64,000 bases of DNA, taken from Gallaecimonas sp. GXIMD4217. Lineage in GTDB: Bacteria > Pseudomonadota > Gammaproteobacteria > Enterobacterales > Gallaecimonadaceae. Shown here in pieces: positions 40,860 through 49,210 of the stretch (position 1 is the first letter of the stretch; each line of letters starts with the position of its first letter). The stretch covers positions 2,108,870 through 2,172,869 of the forward strand of contig NZ_CP149925.1 in the NCBI RefSeq assembly GCF_038087665.1, given 5' to 3'. Position numbers and translations under genes: made by a program. Below the pieces are notes generated by a model. The model did not search any database, was not told where the DNA came from, and was given only the letters and a program-made list of their open reading frames with translations.

Positions 40860-41975
40860 TCATTCCTCCGTGGGATCGGCGGCCCGGTACATGACCAGAT
40901 CCCGATAACCTGTGATGATGGGGTAGATCCCGGCCAGCTCCCGGTCCAGCGTGCTGTCGCCGGTGTCGATGCGCAGCGGCCGGCCCGCCAGGGCCTGGAG
41001 CTTGCGCTTGCTGGCCACGATCAGGATGTTGTGGCGGCCGATGGCGCGGATCACCCTGGGGCTGAGCTGCTGGTTGCCGCGGCCGAACAGGTGGCCCTGG
41101 CCACCGATGAGGGTGATCACCAGCCGGGCGTCGCGGCCCTTGATCTGCTCGTAAAGCTCGGCCTCGGTGAGGTCCGAGCCGATGAGCTGCTGGTCTTCCA
41201 GCAGATCCACCCCCAGCAGGGTGTTGGGCAGAGCCAGCTCTTCCATGATGGCGGCAACGGTGCCGCCGGAGCCCATCACGAAGCGGATGCCGTCGTCCAT
41301 GCGTTCGATGATGTCGGCGGCCAGGTCGGCCAGCACCAGCTCATCGGATTCCCGGCCGCCCTGCTTGACCGCCTGCACGTAGCGAAGCGACATGGGCACC
41401 TTCATCTCGCCGAAACGCCTGGCCCGTACCACGCCCTGGCGGAACTGCGCCTCGTCGATGTCCATGACGTCGGCCTCGGCCAGGGTCAGCAGCTCCCCCT
41501 TGAGCAATGACACCACCAGCTCGCCGGCGGCCCTGGGGGTGATGCCGTAGACGCCGGAGTGGATCTTGCAGCCGGCGGGGATGCCCAGCACCGGCATGGC
41601 GTCGTCCACCACGGCGCAGATATCGCGGGCGGTGCCGTCGCCACCGGCGAACAGCAGCAGCTCCGCCCTGGCGTCCAGCACTGCCTGGGCCGCCAGGCGG
41701 CTGTCTTGGGCGCTGGTCTTTGCCGGGGTCTGGTGCACCACCTCGAACGAAAAGCCCAGTTCGGCCAGGAGGTCGGCGCCCATCTCACCACTGGCGGTGA
41801 GGAACTGAACGCGATCCTTCAGGGGCAGCAGCGCCTCCAGGGCGGTGCGGGTGCGGGCATTGGCCTGCTTGACGGCGCCCCTGGCCAGGGCTTCTTCCAC
41901 CACGCCGTCCGAGCCCTTCAGGGCCACGGCGCCGCCGACACCGGCCACGGGATTGATGATGAGTCCCAGCCTCAT
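40860..41975 (-). CDS. ATP-NAD kinase family protein (AcoX-like)
   Basis: The 371-residue protein belongs to the diacylglycerol/NAD kinase fold superfamily. It has INPVAGVGG at the N-terminus, the nucleotide-binding LLFAGGDGTARDI, and GIPAGCKIHSGVYGITPRAAGEL. This subfamily is distinct from the essential NAD kinase NadK and resembles AcoX-type proteins; its true substrate is unknown. AAGGAG precedes ATG at 41975. The 3' end overlaps the yfcL region and the 5' end overlaps epmC by four bases (ATGA). Confidence 0.85.
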   Translation of the reverse strand: MRLGLIINPVAGVGGAVALKGSDGVVEEALARGAVKQANARTRTALEALLPLKDRVQFLTASGEMGADLLAELGFSFEVVHQTPAKTSAQDSRLAAQAVLDARAELLLFAGGDGTARDICAVVDDAMPVLGIPAGCKIHSGVYGITPRAAGELVVSLLKGELLTLAEADVMDIDEAQFRQGVVRARRFGEMKVPMSLRYVQAVKQGGRESDELVLADLAADIIERMDDGIRFVMGSGGTVAAIMEELALPNTLLGVDLLEDQQLIGSDLTEAELYEQIKGRDARLVITLIGGQGHLFGRGNQQLSPRVIRAIGRHNILIVASKRKLQALAGRPLRIDTGDSTLDRELAGIYPIITGYRDLVMYRAADPTEE

Positions 41976-42505
41976 GGCGTCTCCTTGGGAAAGTGTTCGG
42001 CGGTCAGGGGGCCGGTGCGGTAATGGCTGCACAGGGCATCGATAAAGGCCGCCGCTCGGGCCGGGAAGCCCTGCTCCAGGTAGGTCAGCGCCTGCTCACG
42101 CACCTTGTTGGTGAAGCCGATGCGATCCGGCTCGGCGCCGTTGAGGTTGTCGGTGCTGACCCGAAAGCGGAAGCCGGCGGCGGCGGAAAAGGCCCATTCC
42201 AGGGCCTGGGGTTTGATCTCCACCTTCTCGAACCGAGCCTGTTGCTCGGCGTCACGGCCGTCCGGGCAGTACCAGTAGCCGTAGTCCTCCAGCTGCCGCC
42301 GCTTGGCACCGGCGATGCACCAGTGGGCTACCTCGTGCAGGGCCGAGGCGAAGTAGCCGTGGGCGAATACCACCTGGTGATGGTCGACACCCTGGCCGGC
42401 CGGCAGGTAAATGGGCTCGTCCCCGCCCTTGATCAGGCGGGTGTTGTGGCTTTCGAAGAAACAGTGGTCGAAAAGGCGGATCAGATCCTGGTAACTGTGC
42501 TTCAT
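41972..42505 (-). CDS. epmC: EpmC, elongation factor P hydroxylase
   Basis: EpmC (YfcM) hydroxylates the beta-lysylated lysine of elongation factor P, the last step after EpmA and EpmB. The 177-residue protein has the metal-binding ALHEVAHWCIAG motif and the family segment GYWYCPDGRDAEQQ. ATG at 42505 is chosen over an upstream TTG. It lies five bases after the aroC stop, as yfcM neighbours aroC in E. coli. Confidence 0.92.
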   Translation of the reverse strand: MKHSYQDLIRLFDHCFFESHNTRLIKGGDEPIYLPAGQGVDHHQVVFAHGYFASALHEVAHWCIAGAKRRQLEDYGYWYCPDGRDAEQQARFEKVEIKPQALEWAFSAAAGFRFRVSTDNLNGAEPDRIGFTNKVREQALTYLEQGFPARAAAFIDALCSHYRTGPLTAEHFPKETP

Positions 42506-42510
42506 ACGAC

Positions 42511-43572
42511 TCAATTGCGGCCGGTTTGTCCCCGATGGCGGAGCCAGTGGTCCATCAGGGTCAGGGCCAGCATGGCCTCGGCGATGGGCACGGCGCGGAT
42601 CCCCACGCAGGGATCGTGACGGCCCCGGGTGACCACCTCGGCAGGCTCGCCCGCGACGTTGATGGTGCGGCCCGGCACCTTGATGCTGGAGGTGGGCTTG
42701 AGGGCCATGTGCACACTGATCACCTGGCCGGTGCTGATGCCGCCCAGGATGCCGCCGGCATGGTTGGACAAGAAGCCGTCCGGGGTCAGCTCGTCCCTGT
42801 GTTCGCTGCCTTTTTGGCGGCTGGACTCGAAACCGTCGCCGATCTCCACGCCCTTGACGGCGTTGATGGACAGCATGGCCTTGGCGATGTCGGCGTCGAG
42901 GCGGTCGAACACCGGCTCACCCAGGCCCACCGGTACGCCGCAGGCTTCTACCAGCACCCGGGCACCTATGCTGTCCCCTTCCTTCTTGATATCGCGGATC
43001 AGGGCATCAAGTGCTTCCAGCTTGCCGGCGTCGCCACTGAAAAAGGGGTTCTGCTCCACCTGGTCCCAGTCCAGCACCGGCACGTCGATGTCGCCCATGC
43101 CGACCATGGCGCCGCGGACGGTCACGCCGTGCTGGGCCAGCCATTTCTTGGCGATGGCGCCGGCGGCGACCCGCATGGCGGTCTCCCGGGCCGAGGAGCG
43201 GCCGCCGCCGCGGTAGTCGCGGTGGCCGTACTTGTGGTGGTAGCCGTAGTCGGCGTGGCCGGGCCGGAACAGCTGGGCGATGTCACCGTAGTCACGGGAG
43301 CGGGCATCGGTGTTCTCGATCAAAAGGCCTATGGGGGTACCCGTGGTTTTGCCCTCGAAGACCCCGGAGAGGATCCTGATCTGATCCGGCTCGTTGCGGG
43401 GGGTGGTGTAGCGGGAGCTGCCGGGGCGGCGCCGGTCCAGGTCGCGCTGCAGATCCGCCTCGCTCAATGCCAGGCCCGGAGGACAGCCGTCGACAATGGC
43501 ACCCAGGGCCGGGCCGTGGCTTTCACCAAAGGTGGTGACGCGAAAGAGTTCACCGAAGCTGTTTCCGGCCAT
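42511..43572 (-). CDS. aroC: Chorismate synthase
   Basis: AroC removes phosphate from EPSP to make chorismate using reduced FMN. The 353-residue protein carries all family signatures: [18 protein letters not shown], the [27 protein letters not shown] region with its active-site histidine and arginine, and the C-terminal [17 protein letters not shown]. It follows prmB by three bases, the same prmB-aroC order as E. coli. Confidence 0.97.
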   Translation of the reverse strand: MAGNSFGELFRVTTFGESHGPALGAIVDGCPPGLALSEADLQRDLDRRRPGSSRYTTPRNEPDQIRILSGVFEGKTTGTPIGLLIENTDARSRDYGDIAQLFRPGHADYGYHHKYGHRDYRGGGRSSARETAMRVAAGAIAKKWLAQHGVTVRGAMVGMGDIDVPVLDWDQVEQNPFFSGDAGKLEALDALIRDIKKEGDSIGARVLVEACGVPVGLGEPVFDRLDADIAKAMLSINAVKGVEIGDGFESSRQKGSEHRDELTPDGFLSNHAGGILGGISTGQVISVHMALKPTSSIKVPGRTINVAGEPAEVVTRGRHDPCVGIRAVPIAEAMLALTLMDHWLRHRGQTGRN

Positions 43573-43575
43573 GGC

Positions 43576-44514
43576 TCAGTCCTTGTAGAGGGCGAAGGTG
43601 TCGGCGTGGGCCAGCAGATCTTCCTTGCTGATCATGAAGACGCCGCTGCCGCCCCGTTCGAATTCCAGCCAGGTGATGGGCAGATCCGGGTACTGGTGAT
43701 CCATGTGGATCTCGGAGTTGCCCACCTCGCAGATGAGGATGGCGCCGTCCTTCATGTAGCGCGGCGCATTGGCCAGGATGCGGTTGACCAGCTTGAGGCC
43801 ATCGCTGCCGGCGGCCAGGGCCAGGGCCGGCTCGTGCTGGTACTCGTCGGGCAGATCGCCCATGTCCTCGGCGTCCACGTAGGGCGGGTTGGTGACGATG
43901 ACGTCGTAGAGCTCCCCTTCCGGCAGGGCCTTGAACAGATCGGAATGGATGGGGGTCACCTGGTGCAGCATGCCGTGCTCTTCGATGTTGCGCTCGGCAA
44001 CGATCAGAGCGTCCCTGGAGATGTCGGTGATGTCCACTTCCGCTTCCGGGAAGTAGTGGGCGCAGGCGATGCCGATGCAGCCGGAGCCGGTGCACAAGTC
44101 CAGGATGCGGGTCACCTCGCGGCCGTCCATCCAGGGCGAGAAGCGGTTTTCGATCAGCTCGCCGACGGGGGAGCGGGGGATCAGCACCCGCTCGTCCACG
44201 TAGAAGGGCATGCCGCAGAACCAGGCCTCGTTGGTGATGTAGGGCACGGGCACCCTGTCCTGGATACGCACCATGACCCGCTCGACGATGCGCTGGCGCT
44301 CGGAGCTGGTCAGCCTGGCGTGGCGGGTGTCGGCATCCACGTCGTGGGGCAGGTAGAGGGTGGACAGCACCAGGGCCACGGCCTCGTCCCAGGGATTGTC
44401 GGTGCCATGGCCGTAGTAGATACCGGCGGCGTTGAAACGGCTGACCGCCCAGCGGATCATGTCCTGAATGGTATGAAGCTCGTTTACCGCTTCATCCAGA
44501 AAAATCTTGTCCAA
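43576..44514 (-). CDS. prmB: PrmB, ribosomal protein L3 glutamine methyltransferase
   Basis: PrmB N5-methylates a glutamine of ribosomal protein L3. The 312-residue protein starts [19 protein letters not shown] as in E. coli, and has the SAM-binding [16 protein letters not shown] and the catalytic [14 protein letters not shown] methyltransferases also include PrmC, but the N-terminal domain and the aroC/smrB neighbourhood identify PrmB. It is divergent from smrB across 61 bases. Confidence 0.95.
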   Translation of the reverse strand: MDKIFLDEAVNELHTIQDMIRWAVSRFNAAGIYYGHGTDNPWDEAVALVLSTLYLPHDVDADTRHARLTSSERQRIVERVMVRIQDRVPVPYITNEAWFCGMPFYVDERVLIPRSPVGELIENRFSPWMDGREVTRILDLCTGSGCIGIACAHYFPEAEVDITDISRDALIVAERNIEEHGMLHQVTPIHSDLFKALPEGELYDVIVTNPPYVDAEDMGDLPDEYQHEPALALAAGSDGLKLVNRILANAPRYMKDGAILICEVGNSEIHMDHQYPDLPITWLEFERGGSGVFMISKEDLLAHADTFALYKD

Positions 44515-44575
44515 GAAAGGCCTCCGATGGCTGTGCTATGACAGTGCTGCAAGTGCTGAGGTAGAATACCGCCCC

Positions 44576-45097
44576 ATGAAGAAGACGCAACTGAGCGCCG
44601 ACGAGCAAGAGCTCTTTCGGGATGCCGTGGCCGGCATCAAACCGATGGCGCAGGATACCATAGCCCAGGCGCCCAGGCGACGCCCTGCCCAGCCGCGCCA
44701 ACAGCTGCGTCAGCGGGCCGAGCGCCAGGCCGGATTCTACTTCTCGGACGATTTCGAGCCCCTCTTTGCCGAGGGCTGGCCCAACTATGTACGCGAGGAC
44801 GTGTCCACCGGCGAGTTGAAGAAGCTCAGGCGGGGCGACTACTACCCGGAAATGACCCTGGACTTGCACGGCATGAGCCGGGAAGAGGCCAAGGTGGAGC
44901 TGGCGGCGCTCATTGAGCGGGCCATACAGGATCATGTGCTGTGCTGCTGCGTGATGCACGGCATCGGTACCGGCGCCCTCAAGCGCAAGGTGCCGGCCTG
45001 GCTGGCCCAGCACCCCAAGGTACAGGCCATGCATTCGGCGCCACGGGAGTTCGGCGGCCAGGGCGCGCTGTTGATCCTGCTGGAGTTAGCCCAGTGA
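44576..45097 (+). CDS. smrB: SmrB, ribosome-rescue endonuclease
   Basis: SmrB cleaves mRNA between collided ribosomes. The 173-residue protein has an N-terminal helix that binds the ribosome (MKKTQLSADEQELFR), the YFSDDFEPL segment, and a C-terminal Smr domain with LDLHGMSREEAK and VMHGIGTGALKRKVP. ATG at 44576 aligns with E. coli; the frame upstream overlaps prmB and is not used. Its last 12 bases overlap the convergent sixA. Confidence 0.94.
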   Translation: MKKTQLSADEQELFRDAVAGIKPMAQDTIAQAPRRRPAQPRQQLRQRAERQAGFYFSDDFEPLFAEGWPNYVREDVSTGELKKLRRGDYYPEMTLDLHGMSREEAKVELAALIERAIQDHVLCCCVMHGIGTGALKRKVPAWLAQHPKVQAMHSAPREFGGQGALLILLELAQ

Positions 45098-45544
45098 CGG
45101 CAGGCGCTGGGCCTGGATGCGCAGCCGGCCCTGCTCTTCCTGCAACCAGATGATCTGGCCGGTGGCGAAGGCCAGCGGGGCCTGGCCTGGTACCAGCGCC
45201 TCCACCAGGTAGGCCACCAGCGGCATGTGTGACACCAGCAGCAGGGTCTCGTCGCTGCCCAGGTAGCCGTGGATCAGATCGGTAACGGCCTGCAGGTTGC
45301 CGCTTGGGGTCAGCTCGTCGAGAGTGACGGGCTCAACATTGGCAAAGGCGGCGCCGACCTGGGCCGCGGTCTGGCGGGTACGCCGGTAGGGGCTGACAAA
45401 GAGGCGGCTCGGAACCAGGCCCTGAGACTTCAACCAGTTGCCCTGGGCCCAGGCTTCTTCCTCGCCCCGGGCCGTCAGGCTGCGTTCGGCGTCACTGGGC
45501 GCCTGGGGCACCGCCTGGCCGTGTCTCATGATCAGAACCTGCAT
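45086..45544 (-). CDS. sixA: SixA, phosphohistidine phosphatase
   Basis: SixA removes phosphate from histidine-containing phosphotransfer proteins (ArcB HPt domain, NPr). The 152-residue histidine-phosphatase-fold protein has the catalytic RHG at the N-terminus (MRHGQAVPQ), FVSPYRRTRQTA, and the second histidine in LLVSHMPLVAYLVE. In E. coli sixA lies next to fadIJ; here about 8.5 kb intervenes. It ends in a 12-base convergent overlap with smrB. Confidence 0.93.
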   Translation of the reverse strand: MQVLIMRHGQAVPQAPSDAERSLTARGEEEAWAQGNWLKSQGLVPSRLFVSPYRRTRQTAAQVGAAFANVEPVTLDELTPSGNLQAVTDLIHGYLGSDETLLLVSHMPLVAYLVEALVPGQAPLAFATGQIIWLQEEQGRLRIQAQRLPSLG

Positions 45545-45598
45545 GCCAACCTCCCTCTAACAACTGGCGGCGAAGTCTACTCAATGCCCGGCCGGTTT

Positions 45599-45613
45599 CC
45601 AATTGTCAATTGG
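45599..45613. promoter_or_regulatory. 15-bp palindrome between sixA and the M16 peptidase gene
   Basis: CCAATTGTCAATTGG is a perfect dyad (seven bases each side of a central base) about 54 bases before both divergent starts, next to a CATAAT that could be the -10 box of the M16 gene. The regulator is unknown. Confidence 0.5.
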
Positions 45614-45653
45614 CCATACATAATAGTGAGACCGCGATCGGAGCGAGCCCAGC

Positions 45654-48425
45654 GTGCACAAAAATCCTTTTGACCACCGCACTTACCGTCACCTGACCCT
45701 CGACAATGGCCTGAAGGTGCTGGTGGTGGAGGATCCCAAGGCCACCAGGGCTGCCGCCGCGGTGGCCGTGAACGCCGGCCACTTCTGTGATCCCAGGGAG
45801 CGCCAGGGCCTGGCCCATTTCGTTGAACACCTGCTGTTCATGGGTACCGAGACACACCCGGGCAGCGGCGAATACCAGCAGTTCATCCAACGCCATGGCG
45901 GCCAGCACAATGCCTGGACCGGCACCGAGTTCACCAGCTACTTCCTGGAAGTGGCCCCGCACCAGTTTGCCGAGGCCCTGTATCGCTTCAGCCGCTTTTT
46001 TGTCTGTCCGCTGTTCTCCCCACAAGCGGTGGACAAGGAGCGCCACGCCATAGACGCCGAATACCGGCTCAAGCTGCAGGACGACACCCGCCGCCTCTAC
46101 CAGGTCCACAAATCGGTAGTTAACCCCGACCACCCCTTCAGCCAGTTCTCGGTGGGCAGCCTGGAGACCCTGGCCGGTGAACCCGAACGGCTGGCCGCCG
46201 AGGCCAGGGCCTTCTTCGATACCTATTACGTGGCCAAGGGCATGACCCTGGTGCTCTATGGCCCCCAGTCCATCGGCGAGCTGGGCGCCTGGGCCAGGCA
46301 ATATTTCACCGGGGTGTCCGATGCCGCCAGAGCGCCCATACCGGGTGCCGATATCCCTCTCTACAGGGATGGCCAGCTGCCGATGCTGGTCCAGGCCAGG
46401 CCTTTCAAGGAAAGCCGGCGCCTGGTGGCTGCCTTTTCACTGCCGTCCGCCAAACGGCACTACAGGACCAAGCCGCTGACCTTCATCAGCCACCTGCTTG
46501 GTCACGAGGGGCCCGACAGCCTGCTGAGCCGCCTGCGAAGGCAGGGCTGGGTGGAGGAGCTGTCCGCCGGCGGTGGCGTCAGTGGCGCCCACTTCCGGGA
46601 ATTTTCGGTGCAGTTCCTGCTGACCGAGGAAGGCGAGGACCATATCCCGGACATTCTTGAGCAGTTGCTGGCCTACCTGCAGCTGATCCGCGATCAGGGT
46701 GTTGAGCGCTGGCGCTATGAAGAGCGCAGCCATATGGCCGAACAGGCCTTCAGGCACCTGGAAGTGACCCAACCCATGGAGTTTTCCAGCCACCTGGCGG
46801 TGAACCTGCACAGCTATGCGCCGGACGATGCCCTCTATGGCGATTTCGTGATGGCCGAGTTCAAGGAGCAGCAGATCCGCCATTGGCTGGAGCTGATGCG
46901 GCTGGACAACCTGAGGGTCGGCCATGTGTCCGACAGAGCTACTTGCGACAGGGAAGCGCCCTGGTACGACACCCCCTTCGGTTGTGGCCCCCTGCCACAG
47001 GAATGGCGGGCCCGACTGGCTCAGCCCCAGGGCTGGCCCGATTTGAGCCTGCCCAAGGCCAATCCCTTCATGGGCCAACCACCGGCCTGCCATGCGGTGT
47101 TGAGCGGCAAGGCCAATCCCAGCCTGCTGGTGGACACGCCGAGCCTGAGGCTCTGGCATCACCAGGACGGCGACTTCGTCATGCCCAAGGGGGAGATCTT
47201 TTTGGCCATGGAGAGCACCCTGGCCACCGCTTCCCCCAGGGCCATCGCCCTGACCCGGTTGTGGCTGGATATGAGTGCCGACAGCCTCACCCCCTTGCTT
47301 TACGATGCCGAGCTGGCCGGCCTGCACTGGAACCTCTACCCCCAGCAGGCAGGTTTCACCCTGCAGCTCGGCGGCCTGATCGGCCACCAGGAAGTGTTGC
47401 TGGACACCTTATTGGATACCCTCTTCCAGCAATTCCCCTCCAGAGAGCGGTTTGACCGCTGCCGCCAGGATCTCATTCGCCAGTACCGCAATACCCGGCA
47501 GCAAAAGCCCATACAGCAGCTGTTCGGCGAGCTGACCCGGCTGATGCAACCCGCCCACCCGGGCTACCCGAGGCTGGCCAGGGAACTGGAAACCATTGGC
47601 TATGACGAGTTGCTGGCCCACAGAGAGGTCTTCAAGAACACCCTCTACATAGAATCGCTGATGCATGGCAACTGGCCGGAACAGGAAGGCCACCGGCTCA
47701 GCCAGCGCCTGACGTCGCTGGCCAGCGCCAGCGAACCAAGCCGGCAGGTACTGCGACTGGGCGGCCTGGGCAGCCGCCTGCGCCTTTGCGATGTGGAGCA
47801 TGGTGACTCGGCCCTGGTCGTCTACTACCAGGGCAGCTCTACGGCCCCCAGCCAGTTCGCCGCCTTCATGCTCACCAACCAACTGATGGCTGCCACCTTC
47901 TTCGAGGAACTGCGCAACAAGCAACAGTTGGGCTATCTGGTCGGTACGGGCCTGATCCCCATGCACCGCTTCCCTGGCCTCGCCTTCTACATACAAAGCC
48001 CGGTGGCATCGCCCTTACAGATCAGGGATGCCATTGACGACTTCATCGAAGAATTTTCCTACATGGTAATAGGGCTCAGCGAAAGCCAATGGCAGGCGGC
48101 CAAGGGGGCCCTGATCCACAAGCTGTCAGAGCCCGATGCCAGCCTGCACGACAAGGCGACCCGACTCTGGCAGGCCATAGGCCATGGTGATACCCGCTTT
48201 GACCGCCGTCAGCGGCTGATCCAGGCCATTCGTGCCATGACCCGGGCCAGTTTATTGAAATTCATGAAGAAACACTTGAAGCCAGGAACCGCCAACCGGC
48301 TGCTGCTGGCAAGCCACGGTGAACAGCACCGTAATCTGGAACTGCTTGCAGACTACCCGCTGATCACCGACATCCATGCCTTCAAGGCTCATTCACCGCA
48401 ATATCGGTGGAAGGCAGCGGGATAA
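45654..48425 (+). CDS. M16 family zinc metallopeptidase (insulinase/pitrilysin-like)
   Basis: The 923-residue protein has the inverted zinc motif HFVEH at residues 55-59 and the third ligand glutamate near residue 136 (IDAEYRLK), followed by three further M16-type domains including an inactive C-terminal half and the late LRNKQQLGYLVGTG segment. This matches pitrilysin/insulysin enzymes such as E. coli PtrA, but I see no signal peptide, so it is probably cytoplasmic. The start is GTG at 45654 behind GGAGCGAG. Its 3' end overlaps the convergent lipoprotein gene by 44 bases. Confidence 0.9.
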   Translation: MHKNPFDHRTYRHLTLDNGLKVLVVEDPKATRAAAAVAVNAGHFCDPRERQGLAHFVEHLLFMGTETHPGSGEYQQFIQRHGGQHNAWTGTEFTSYFLEVAPHQFAEALYRFSRFFVCPLFSPQAVDKERHAIDAEYRLKLQDDTRRLYQVHKSVVNPDHPFSQFSVGSLETLAGEPERLAAEARAFFDTYYVAKGMTLVLYGPQSIGELGAWARQYFTGVSDAARAPIPGADIPLYRDGQLPMLVQARPFKESRRLVAAFSLPSAKRHYRTKPLTFISHLLGHEGPDSLLSRLRRQGWVEELSAGGGVSGAHFREFSVQFLLTEEGEDHIPDILEQLLAYLQLIRDQGVERWRYEERSHMAEQAFRHLEVTQPMEFSSHLAVNLHSYAPDDALYGDFVMAEFKEQQIRHWLELMRLDNLRVGHVSDRATCDREAPWYDTPFGCGPLPQEWRARLAQPQGWPDLSLPKANPFMGQPPACHAVLSGKANPSLLVDTPSLRLWHHQDGDFVMPKGEIFLAMESTLATASPRAIALTRLWLDMSADSLTPLLYDAELAGLHWNLYPQQAGFTLQLGGLIGHQEVLLDTLLDTLFQQFPSRERFDRCRQDLIRQYRNTRQQKPIQQLFGELTRLMQPAHPGYPRLARELETIGYDELLAHREVFKNTLYIESLMHGNWPEQEGHRLSQRLTSLASASEPSRQVLRLGGLGSRLRLCDVEHGDSALVVYYQGSSTAPSQFAAFMLTNQLMAATFFEELRNKQQLGYLVGTGLIPMHRFPGLAFYIQSPVASPLQIRDAIDDFIEEFSYMVIGLSESQWQAAKGALIHKLSEPDASLHDKATRLWQAIGHGDTRFDRRQRLIQAIRAMTRASLLKFMKKHLKPGTANRLLLASHGEQHRNLELLADYPLITDIHAFKAHSPQYRWKAAG

Positions 48426-49071
48426 CTTCTTCGTTGTTGGGAGGCATCCGTTCGATGACCCGGGCGGCCGCTTCCCGGACGACATCATGGAAGGTGACGG
48501 AATCCGAGGTCATGGTATCGACCGCATAATTGACCTCTTCCACCGCTTCCCAGGCAATATCGCCACTCCAACCGTCCCAGACCTGCACAAACAAGCGCAT
48601 GTTGGCGTATTTGGTCTGCACCACCCTAAGGCCGAATACGCTGAATCGCCCGGACTGCCATTGCTCGAAGCTGGCCAGCTTCAGCTGCACAAGGTAACGG
48701 GCATCCAATGCCTTGCTCAGCTTGTTCAATGTCGAGACCGGAAACAACCCGGTGACATCGTACTGGTGGTACATCTGCAGGTAATCCTGACTGAGGTCGG
48801 CCCTGTTGATACGGCCCAGCGACACCTGCAGGGGCACCACGGGCACGTCTGGCCTTTCCTCCTTGAGGTGGGAGTAGACCAGCAAGGCCAGCGCTTGTCT
48901 GTCTTCCTCCTTGCCGGTAACTGTTGAGGGGGTCAAAAAGGCGAATCCATCCGGGTAGTGAACAGCACTGCCAAAGCTGTAGCGCTGCGCTTCTAGCCGG
49001 GTTTCAACCTCATTGGTCGAGCACGCGCTGAGCAGTATCACCACAAGGCAAATGTAGTTTTTCACGTCCAT
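48382..49071 (-). CDS. Predicted lipoprotein of unknown function
   Basis: The 229-residue product begins with a lipoprotein signal (hydrophobic core, LSAC, Cys17). The mature part has alternating hydrophobic strands and ends in a proline-rich tail; a segment resembling the curli/lipoprotein assembly fold is possible (LDARYLVQLKLASFEQW, LFVQVWDGWSGDIAWEA, AAARVIERMP) but I do not recognise the family. It overlaps the 3' end of the M16 peptidase gene by 44 bases and lies upstream of, and divergent from, the large sensor gene. Confidence 0.7.
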   Translation of the reverse strand: MDVKNYICLVVILLSACSTNEVETRLEAQRYSFGSAVHYPDGFAFLTPSTVTGKEEDRQALALLVYSHLKEERPDVPVVPLQVSLGRINRADLSQDYLQMYHQYDVTGLFPVSTLNKLSKALDARYLVQLKLASFEQWQSGRFSVFGLRVVQTKYANMRLFVQVWDGWSGDIAWEAVEEVNYAVDTMTSDSVTFHDVVREAAARVIERMPPNNEEVIPLPSTDIAVNEP

Positions 49072-49210
49072 GCTCCGCTATGGCTTTCCTTGAGTATTGT
49101 CAGACAGCTCGCAGAGATCCAGCCAGTCGCCGCAGCCGCCTTTGACACCCAGTTGGCGCCACGTTATAAGGGAGCAATAACAAATCAATAACCACCCACA
49201 GGCGACCAAA

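Noticed and set aside
48940-49210. Possible additional small gene or promoter between the lipoprotein and the sensor.
   Set aside because: No convincing -35/-10 pair and no coding frame with a ribosome site could be supported.
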